Assembly (NCBI GenBank): GCA_004296815.1
Contig: SCVT01000677.1
Location: 1 to 9,235, forward strand
Source of the DNA: Reyranella sp.
GTDB taxonomy: Bacteria > Pseudomonadota > Alphaproteobacteria > Reyranellales > Reyranellaceae
Reading direction: 5' to 3'
DNA: 9,235 nt
The notes under the pieces were generated by a model. That model was given only the letters and a program-made list of their open reading frames with translations, did not search any database and was not told the DNA's origin. Positions 4,508-9,235 of this stretch are shown one piece after another (positions within the stretch are counted from its first letter, which is position 1; every line of letters begins with the position of its first letter). The position numbers and the translations under genes were made by a program.

Positions 4508-6669
4508 GTGCCGGCCTCGGCGCGGATCAGGCGCGAATAAGGCCCACCGGCCTCGACCATCGAGGCATGGGTGCCGCGCTCGACGATCTTGCCTTGATCC
4601 ATGACGATGATCTCGTCGCAGTCGCGGATCGTGCTGAGACGATGGGCGACCAGCACGCAGGTCATGCCGCGGCGGCGCACGGCGTCGAGGATCTCGCTCT
4701 CGCTGCGGGAATCGAGCGCACTGGTCGCCTCATCGAGCACGAGGACCGCCGGCTCCTGCACGAAGGCGCGGGCGAACTCGATGCGCTGGCGCTGCCCGCC
4801 GTTCAGGTTGCGCCCGCTCTCCTCGATCACGCCCTCGAGGTTGCCGGCGAGGTTCTGCATGACGTCGACGAGGCCCGCATCCTCGACCGCCGACAGGAGC
4901 GTGCGGTGGCTCACCGTCTCGTCCCACAGGGTGACGTTGTCGCGCAGCGTGCCCTCGAACAGGCGGATGTCCTGGTCGACCGACGCCACGATATGGGCCA
5001 GCCGCTCGCGGCCCCATTCGGCCAGCGTATGGCCGTCGATCCGGATCTCGCCGCCGCGCGGCGGGTAGAGGCCGGTGATCATCTTGCCGACCGTCGACTT
5101 GCCGCTGCCCGAGGCGCCGACCAGCGCCACCCACTGGCCGGGCGCCACGTCGAGCGAGAAGCCCTCGACCAGCGGCGGGTCGAGCGGATTGTAGCCGAAG
5201 CTCACATCGCTGAGCGTCAGGCGGCCCGCCGCGAAGGTCTCGATCGGCGCCGGCGGCGTGTCGGGAAAGCGCCAGTCGCGGCCGTAGTGCAGCACGTCGT
5301 CGAGCCGGGCGAGATCGGCCGAGGCCTGCTGCATCTTGCTGGCCGTGGCGACCATCTGCGCGATCGGGCCGGAGAAGCTCATCAGCAGGCTCTGGAAGGC
5401 GACCAGAGTGCCCACGCTCATGTGGCCGTCCATCACCTCGAGTGCGCCGACGCCCAGCACCGCCGCCGCGGTCAGGCTCGACACGAAGGGCGGCACGAGG
5501 TTGCCGGCCTGCTGGTAGACCGAGAGCTTCTGCTCGGAGTTGAGCGCGCGCGCATGGTGGCCCGCCCATTTGGCGAAGAAATCGCCCTCGGTGCCGGTCG
5601 ACTTCAGCGTCTCGATCGACTGCAGCCCGACCACCGAGATCGCGTAGAGCTTGCCCTCCTCGGTCTGCAGCCGGAGCGCCACGTCGGTCAGCGCGCGGCG
5701 GACGACGGCCAGCGCCACGACGTTGACGCCGACGCCGACGATGGCGATGACACCCAGCGTCACGTTGTAGAACAGCATCGTGATGCCGAAGAACACCGCG
5801 GTGAAGCAGGCGGCCGCGGCGTGGCCGCAGTCGCGCGCCAGCAGCTTGGCCACGTTGTCGTTCGCCGTGATGCGCTTGGCGATGTCGCCGGCGAAGCGCT
5901 GGCCGAAGAACTCGATGGGCAGGCGCAGCACGTGCCAGACGAAGCGCGCCGACTGGTCGAGCGCCAGCCGGAGCTCGATGCGCAGCAGCGCGAACTCCTG
6001 CACGATCGACAGGCCGAGCTGCAGGAGCAGCATCACCCCCAGCCCGACCAGCAGCGGCCCGATCCAGCCCTCGAACTGCTTGACCAGGATCTCGTCGACG
6101 AAGATCTGCGCGGCGCCCGGCAGGGCGATGCCGGGCAGCACCATCATCAGCGCGATCCAGGCGGTGAAGCCGATCACCGGCCCGAAGCCCTCCAGCCGGT
6201 GCGCGAGCTGGCCGAGGAGGCTCGGCGCCATGCCGCCTCTGGTGAACGACGGACCGGGCTCGAAGCGGAGCGTGACGCCGGTGTAGCTCTCGGCGAATTC
6301 CTTGTGCGTGACGGTGCGCGGCCCGATCGCCGGATCGTTGAGGAAGACCCGGTTCTTCGACGCCCCTTCGACGACGAGGAAGTGGTTGAAGTTCCAGAAG
6401 ACGACCACCGGGAACGGGCCTTCCAGGACCTCGTCGACCTCGAGCCGGTAGCCGCGGGCATCGAGGCCGAAGTCGCGCGCCGCCCGCACGATGCTGCTGG
6501 CCTTGCTGCCGTCGCGCGACACGCCGCAGGCGACGCGGAGCTGCTCGAGCGGCACGTAGCGGCCGAAATGGGCGAGCACGATGGCGAGCGAGGTCGGCCC
6601 GCACTCGGTCATCTCCATCTGCAGCACGGTGGGCGTGCGGACCCGCCGGTGCGCGCCCCTGCCGAACAC
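4504..6669 (-). CDS. NHLM-type peptidase-containing ABC transporter 1 (C39 peptidase/permease/ATPase)
   Basis: This 721-residue protein has the three-part layout of peptidase-containing ABC exporters. The N-terminal C39 peptidase (about 10-140) shows Gln17, Cys23 in QMEMTECGPTS, His96 in FNHFLVVEG and Asp112 in LNDPAIG, all expected active-site residues, so it should cut leaders after Gly-Gly. Membrane segments lie near 164-187, 203-225, 284-300, 303-322, 390-411 and 417-440. The ATPase domain has Walker A GASGSGKST (518-526), Q-loop Gln566, Walker B VLVLDE (642-647) and H-loop His676. The signature is LNGGQ (622-626), with Asn in place of the usual Ser. I use the GTG start at 6667-6669, four bases after the HlyD stop, because GAAGG (6678-6682) lies eight bases upstream. 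A GTG inside RRVRTPTV is a possible alternative. It is the only protease in the window and so the likely maturation enzyme for every precursor here. Confidence 0.95.
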   Translation of the reverse strand: MFGRGAHRRVRTPTVLQMEMTECGPTSLAIVLAHFGRYVPLEQLRVACGVSRDGSKASSIVRAARDFGLDARGYRLEVDEVLEGPFPVVVFWNFNHFLVVEGASKNRVFLNDPAIGPRTVTHKEFAESYTGVTLRFEPGPSFTRGGMAPSLLGQLAHRLEGFGPVIGFTAWIALMMVLPGIALPGAAQIFVDEILVKQFEGWIGPLLVGLGVMLLLQLGLSIVQEFALLRIELRLALDQSARFVWHVLRLPIEFFGQRFAGDIAKRITANDNVAKLLARDCGHAAAACFTAVFFGITMLFYNVTLGVIAIVGVGVNVVALAVVRRALTDVALRLQTEEGKLYAISVVGLQSIETLKSTGTEGDFFAKWAGHHARALNSEQKLSVYQQAGNLVPPFVSSLTAAAVLGVGALEVMDGHMSVGTLVAFQSLLMSFSGPIAQMVATASKMQQASADLARLDDVLHYGRDWRFPDTPPAPIETFAAGRLTLSDVSFGYNPLDPPLVEGFSLDVAPGQWVALVGASGSGKSTVGKMITGLYPPRGGEIRIDGHTLAEWGRERLAHIVASVDQDIRLFEGTLRDNVTLWDETVSHRTLLSAVEDAGLVDVMQNLAGNLEGVIEESGRNLNGGQRQRIEFARAFVQEPAVLVLDEATSALDSRSESEILDAVRRRGMTCVLVAHRLSTIRDCDEIIVMDQGKIVERGTHASMVEAGGPYSRLIRAEAGT

Positions 6670-6673
6670 CGGG

Positions 6674-7984
6674 CTAGCCTTCGACGCCGATGAGGTTTCG
6701 GAAGGCCGGGATGATCAGCGCCACCGGCGAGCGGCGCTCGACGATGACGTCGACGTCGACGCGGGTGCCGCGCGTCACCGAGAAGGGCGGCCCCTGTCCG
6801 CCCCACCAGGCGAAGCCGCTCGGCGTGCCCTTGTCGCGGAAGACCTCGATCTTGGCGAGCAGCGGCGAGGTGCCACCCATCAGGTCGTTGGTCAGCTCCG
6901 AGTTGCGCAGGATCGAGTCGAGCTCGGCCTTGGAGACCGAGAGCTCGGTGATCGACGCGACGCGGCCGCGCATCGAGCCGTGCTCTTCCTTGCGAACGCT
7001 GGCGGGACGCACATGGACGTCCATGCCCTCCCCGATGCGCTTGGACATGTTGTTCGTGAACACCGCCAGCACCTCGAAGGTCTGCGGCGACACCTGGCCG
7101 ATCGTCGCCAGCACGGTGCCCGGCGAGACGACGTCGCCGCGGCCGACGCGGATTTCCTCGATGACGCCGTGGACCGGCGCCTTCACCGCCGAGCCGATGT
7201 TCACCTCGGCCTGCAGCCGCGCGCCCTCGGCCTGCAGCGAGTCGATCTCCTCCTGCTTCTGGCGCTCGACCTCCTTGAGATCGTCCTGCTTCTGCTGCTC
7301 CGACGCCTCGATCTGCACCTTGCGGGCGTGGGCGTTGGCGACGTCGAGCATGGTCTGGTCGTACTGCGCGCGCGCGTTGGCGAGCTCGAGCTGGCTGATG
7401 ATGCCGCGCTTGGCGAGCCCCTCCTCGCCCGCCACGATGTCCCGCAGCCTGTCGGCCCGCGACTTGCCGGCGGTGATCTGCTCCTCCGCCGCTTCCTTCT
7501 GGCGCTGGTAGGTCACCGCGCTCTTGGCGAGCTCCTGCTCATGCGCCTTCTTCAGGCGCGCGAGGTGAGTCTCGAGGGAGGCGACACGCGACTTGTTGCT
7601 GGCGAGCTGCGTGTCGAGCGAGACCTGCTGGATGCGCGCGATCAGCTCGCCTTCCTTCACGTGGTCGCCGCGCTTCACCAGGATCTCGACGACCGGGCCG
7701 GACACGACCGGCTGGACGGTGTGCGAGGCCCGGCCGTCGGCCAGCAGCACGCCCTGGCCGATGACGCGCGTCGGCACCGAGCCGAAGATGCCCCAGACCA
7801 GGCAGGCCACGACGATGACGGTGGCCGACGCCGCCATGACGCGCATCGCCGGCGGAATCAGCCGGATGCGCTGGTCGAGCTGCTCCGGCGAGTTGAAGCG
7901 CTTCAGAGCCTCGGCGCGAAAAATGGCGTTCGGCGGCGCGGCAGGCGAGGCCGGCGCCGGCGCAGGTGGCGTTTTCTCACTCAT
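6674..7984 (-). CDS. NHLM-type bacteriocin secretion protein, HlyD/membrane-fusion family
   Basis: The product has 436 residues. A Pro/Ala-rich cytosolic N-terminus is followed by one membrane segment at about 48-68 (MRVMAASATVIVVACLVWGI), typical of HlyD-type adaptors. The two halves of a biotinyl-lipoyl-like domain are at about 90-118 (VVSGPVVEILVKRGDHVKEG) and 266-295 (VKAPVHGVIEEIRVGRGD). Between them is a long charged coiled-coil region rich in Lys, Glu and Gln (about 120-262). The C-terminal beta region ends in SPVALIIPAFRNLIGVEG. Family knowledge: such proteins bridge the inner-membrane ABC exporter to the periplasm and outer membrane. No outer-membrane TolC-like gene is in the window. 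The ATG at 7982-7984 follows only a weak G-rich ribosome site. It is the first gene of the three-gene export operon, and the next gene starts four bases after its stop. The HlyD-family call is firm; NHLM subtype rests on the neighbours. Confidence 0.93.
   Translation of the reverse strand: MSEKTPPAPAPASPAAPPNAIFRAEALKRFNSPEQLDQRIRLIPPAMRVMAASATVIVVACLVWGIFGSVPTRVIGQGVLLADGRASHTVQPVVSGPVVEILVKRGDHVKEGELIARIQQVSLDTQLASNKSRVASLETHLARLKKAHEQELAKSAVTYQRQKEAAEEQITAGKSRADRLRDIVAGEEGLAKRGIISQLELANARAQYDQTMLDVANAHARKVQIEASEQQKQDDLKEVERQKQEEIDSLQAEGARLQAEVNIGSAVKAPVHGVIEEIRVGRGDVVSPGTVLATIGQVSPQTFEVLAVFTNNMSKRIGEGMDVHVRPASVRKEEHGSMRGRVASITELSVSKAELDSILRNSELTNDLMGGTSPLLAKIEVFRDKGTPSGFAWWGGQGPPFSVTRGTRVDVDVIVERRSPVALIIPAFRNLIGVEG
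6678..6682 (-). promoter_or_regulatory. Ribosome binding site supporting the GTG start of ABC transporter 1
   Basis: GAAGG on the minus strand lies eight bases before GTG (6669-6667) and is embedded in the last codons of the HlyD gene. It supports GTG as the start over internal alternatives. Confidence 0.55.
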
Positions 7985-8002
7985 GCAAGCCCCCGCTCAC
8001 AG

Positions 8003-8018
8003 GTCCGCGACGGCGGAC
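8003..8018. repeat. Inverted repeat upstream of the HlyD start
   Basis: GTCCGC, spacer GACG, GCGGAC form a perfect 6-bp inverted repeat 18 bases upstream of the HlyD ATG. It could be a protein binding site or an mRNA hairpin in the leader. In GC-rich DNA a repeat of this size can be chance. Confidence 0.3.
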
Positions 8019-8035
8019 GTGCCGGCCATCTTGTC

Positions 8036-8053
8036 TGCTGGCAACACCCAGCA
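8036..8053. repeat. Inverted repeat in the divergent promoter region
   Basis: TGCTGG, 6-nt spacer, CCAGCA form a perfect 6-bp inverted repeat, 18 bp in total, a size usual for dimeric regulator sites. No regulator gene is in the window to pair it with. Confidence 0.25.
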
Positions 8054-8127
8054 CTAGGACTATTCACGGCGCACCCGCACTGCTTTCAGCCGGATTGCAC
8101 CAAGTTCGCTTTGCGGCCGTGGCGTCC

Positions 8128-8156
8128 TTGACCGGCCCGACCGCCGCGCGCCTACT
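8128..8156 (+). promoter_or_regulatory. Candidate promoter for the mini-peptide/P7 pair
   Basis: TTGACC (8128-8133) resembles a sigma-70 -35 box and is followed at 17 bp by CCTACT, a poor -10 box. Transcription would begin near 8163, leaving a leader of about 24 bases that contains the ribosome site. This is a weak prediction. Confidence 0.25.
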
Positions 8157-8175
8157 CGGCGGGCATCAGCCACGC

Positions 8176-8182
8176 GAGGAGG
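8176..8182 (+). promoter_or_regulatory. Strong ribosome binding site of the 57-residue mini-peptide gene
   Basis: GAGGAGG lies four bases before ATG 8187-8189 and is close to an ideal Shine-Dalgarno sequence. It is the best ribosome site in the window and a main reason to believe the short gene is translated. Confidence 0.65.
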
Positions 8183-8186
8183 CCCG

Positions 8187-8360
8187 ATGAGCAAGCCCAC
8201 CGACTACAAGCCGGTTGTCGACCCCAAGAAGAAGCCCGAGGCGACCAAGGACATGCCGGACGCCGACCTCGACAAGGTGTCGGGCGGCCACGGCCAGCCG
8301 GCCGTCGTCGGCGGTCCCGGCACTTACCCGGAAAAAGACAAGGAAGCGGACGTCGCATGA
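8187..8360 (+). CDS. 57-residue double-glycine mini-peptide without Nif11 domain
   Basis: A short frame encodes 57 residues, beginning MSKPTDYKPVVDPKKKPEAT. It continues DMPDADLDKVSGG, which matches the end of the neighbouring leaders (L-D-x-V-x-G-G), with the predicted cut after Gly34. The 23 residues after it start HGQPAVVGGPGTYPEK and end acidic, without Cys or Trp. The Nif11-like helical region is missing, so the leader part is only about 34 residues and Lys/Pro-rich. It has an excellent ribosome site (GAGGAGG) and its stop overlaps the ATG of P7 (ATGA at 8357-8360), so the two are coupled. It resembles a minimal bacteriocin-type signal with only the cleavage motif kept. It could be a novel precursor, a remnant of one, or a helper or immunity-type peptide. 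I do not recognise a named family for the whole protein. Confidence 0.75.
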   Translation: MSKPTDYKPVVDPKKKPEATKDMPDADLDKVSGGHGQPAVVGGPGTYPEKDKEADVA

Positions 8361-8635
8361 GCCAGTCCGAAGTCCTGCGCTTCGTCGGCGACCTGAAGGC
8401 CAACCCTGCCCTGATGGCCGAAGCCGGCAAGGCGGCGGGAAGCCTGGCGGCCCTCGTCGAGATCGGCACCCGTCGCGGCTACGCCTTCACGCTCGCGGAG
8501 GCGAAGGCGCATGTCGCCGCGCGTGCAAAGGCCACCGGCAAGACGCTCTCCGACGGCGACCTCGACGCGGCGGTGGGCGGCCAGATGTTCCAGCCCTGCC
8601 TGGCCCCCAAGGTCTGCGACATGATCCCTCCGTAA
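8357..8635 (+). CDS. Nif11-like leader peptide precursor P7 with two-Cys core
   Basis: The product has 92 residues. The start ATG overlaps the stop of the mini-peptide gene, and AGGAAG (8341-8346) is ten bases upstream. The Nif11-like leader has MSQSEVLRFVGDLKANPALM, nearly the N-terminus of P2 and P3, then TRRGYAFTLAEAKAHVA and LSDGDLDAAVGG. Cleavage is predicted after Gly75. The core (76-92) is QMFQPCLAPKVCDMIPP: 17 residues, hydrophobic and Pro-rich, with Cys81 and Cys87 (C-x5-C) that could form a disulfide ring after export. It has no Ser or Thr, so lanthionine formation within the core is impossible. It sits on the far side of the export operon from the six-gene array but uses the same leader type, so it likely shares the exporter. 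A strong hairpin follows the stop. Confidence 0.88.
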   Translation: MSQSEVLRFVGDLKANPALMAEAGKAAGSLAALVEIGTRRGYAFTLAEAKAHVAARAKATGKTLSDGDLDAAVGGQMFQPCLAPKVCDMIPP

Positions 8636-8659
8636 GGCACCACCTCGAAGTCGCTCACG

Positions 8660-8680
8660 GGCCGAGCCGGAGGCTCGGCC
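8660..8680. terminator. 9-bp GC-rich hairpin between convergent genes
   Basis: A perfect 9-bp stem (GGCCGAGCC, loop GGA, GGCTCGGCC) lies 24 bases after the P7 stop and directly abuts the stop codon of the opposing hydrolase gene (8681-8683). The position suits a terminator for both strands. Neither side has a clear U tract, so efficiency is uncertain. Confidence 0.6.
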
Positions 8681-9235
8681 TCAGGCCAGATTCTTCTTGA
8701 AGAACGCGATCGTGCGGTCCCACGACAGCTTGGCGGCGGCCGCGTCGTAGCGCGGCGTCGAGTTGTTGTGGAAGCCGTGCTGCGTGCCCGGATAGATGAA
8801 CACCTCGTACGGCACCTTCGCCGCCTTCAGCGCTTCCTCGTAGGCCGGGTACATCGCGTTGATGCGCTCGTCGTTCTGCGCGAGCTGCACCAGCAGCGGC
8901 GCCTTGATCTGCGGCACCGACGCCGTCTCCGCCGCGGCCCCGTAGTACGGCACGCCCGCCTGCATGTCGCCGCCCAGCGCGGTGGCCAGCCAGTTGGTCG
9001 TACCGCCGCCCCAGCAGAAGCCCGTGACGCCGAGCTTGCCGGTCGACATCGCGTGCGTCTTGAGGAACTTCGCGCTGTTCAGCATGTCGGTGCGCAGCTT
9101 CGGCTGGTCGAGCTTGGCCTGCAGCGCGCGGCCGTCATCGTCGTTGCCGGGATAGCCGCCGACCGGGAACAGACCGTCCGGCGCAAGTGCCAGGAACCCC
9201 TCGGTCGCGGCGCGGCGCGCCACGTCCTCGATGTA
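8681..9235 (-). CDS. Dienelactone hydrolase family protein (alpha/beta hydrolase; N-terminus outside window)
   Basis: The open frame continues to the right edge (YIEDVARRAATEGF at the edge), so the start is not visible; a GTG at 9221-9223 is internal. Of the protein, 185 residues are seen. The nucleophile motif GFCWGGG holds Cys74 (numbering from the edge), Asp122 is in LAQNDER and His153 in PGTQHGFH. The spacings Cys-Asp 48 and Asp-His 31 equal those of the classical dienelactone hydrolase triad (Cys123, Asp171, His202), which implies about 49 residues are missing. Such enzymes hydrolyse dienelactones in chloroaromatic breakdown, but most family members act on other small esters or lactones, so the substrate is unknown. 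It is convergent to P7 and separated by a hairpin. It is most likely a neighbouring housekeeping or catabolic gene and not part of the peptide system. Confidence 0.92.
   Translation of the reverse strand, partial: YIEDVARRAATEGFLALAPDGLFPVGGYPGNDDDGRALQAKLDQPKLRTDMLNSAKFLKTHAMSTGKLGVTGFCWGGGTTNWLATALGGDMQAGVPYYGAAAETASVPQIKAPLLVQLAQNDERINAMYPAYEEALKAAKVPYEVFIYPGTQHGFHNNSTPRYDAAAAKLSWDRTIAFFKKNLA

Larger units (their letters stand above)
7985..8186. promoter_or_regulatory. Divergent intergenic region between export operon and second precursor pair
   Basis: These 202 bp separate two divergently transcribed units and must hold, or lie downstream of, promoters for both. I see no gene in it. For the rightward unit the best candidate is TTGACC (8128-8133), then 17 bp, then CCTACT (8151-8156), which is weak. 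I found no convincing promoter for the leftward unit. Two short perfect inverted repeats (8003-8018 and 8036-8053) lie near the HlyD start and could be operator or leader hairpins. The region is somewhat less GC-rich around 8040-8110 than the genes. Confidence 0.55.

Noticed and set aside
2123..4540. Long plus-strand open frame (805 codons) opposite ABC transporter 2
   Set aside because: It is the antisense shadow of a well-supported transporter in GC-rich DNA; the translation is Arg/Ala/Asp/Gly-rich with no domain.
4357..6693. Long plus-strand open frame (778 codons) opposite ABC transporter 1
   Set aside because: Same cause: low-complexity Arg/Ala/Asp/His-rich translation with no motif, while the other strand has a complete C39/ABC protein.
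6581..8131. Plus-strand frame of 516 codons opposite the HlyD gene
   Set aside because: Shadow frame; the minus strand gives a clear membrane-fusion protein with lipoyl halves and coiled coil.
8187..8635. Lanthipeptide reading of P7 or the mini-peptide
   Set aside because: The P7 core has no Ser or Thr and the mini-peptide core has no Cys, so neither can form a lanthionine within its core.
1..9235. tRNA, rRNA, insertion sequence or attachment site
   Set aside because: I saw no tRNA-like cloverleaf, no transposase frame and no flanking target duplication by reading; a structured search was not possible.

Overview
The window carries most of a peptide natural-product (RiPP/microcin-type) locus: small precursor peptides with Nif11-like leaders plus a complete NHLM-type (nitrile-hydratase-leader microcin) export operon. 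Both strands are very GC-rich and the genes are tightly packed, with overlapping start and stop codons. Together with the protein families, this suggests a high-GC proteobacterium, most likely an alphaproteobacterium. The sequence does not prove the taxon.

Left part (1-1694, + strand): a tandem array of six precursor genes, the first cut by the window edge. Each has a Nif11-like leader of about 66-73 residues, ending in a double-glycine-type site in five of the six, followed by a short variable C-terminal core. The first three cores share a Cys-His motif, C-x(4 or 10)-H-C-C. The next two have no cysteine, and the sixth is Trp/Pro-rich with an altered cleavage site. Middle part (1691-7984, - strand): a three-gene export operon transcribed HlyD-like adaptor, then C39-peptidase/ABC transporter, then a second ABC transporter with a large N-terminal extension. 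The array and the export operon meet tail to tail, and their stop codons share the tetranucleotide CTAG.

Right part: a 202-bp divergent intergenic region (7985-8186) separates the export operon from a second + strand precursor pair. The pair is a 57-residue mini-peptide with a VSGG site but no Nif11 domain, translationally coupled to a seventh Nif11-type precursor with a two-cysteine core. A 9-bp GC-rich hairpin then separates this pair from a convergent dienelactone-hydrolase-family gene that runs off the right edge and looks like ordinary flanking metabolism.

Expected working model: precursors are made in the cytoplasm, the C39 domain of the first ABC protein cuts after the double glycine, and the ABC/HlyD complex exports the cores. 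No recognisable post-translational modification enzyme (LanM, YcaO, radical SAM, DUF692/MNIO, PEARL) is encoded in the window. Either it lies beyond the left edge or some cores are exported unmodified. The most interesting parts are the diversified precursor set with the Cys-x4-HisCysCys core, the unusual mini-peptide, and non-canonical residues in the two ABC proteins that would fall in one composite ATP site.
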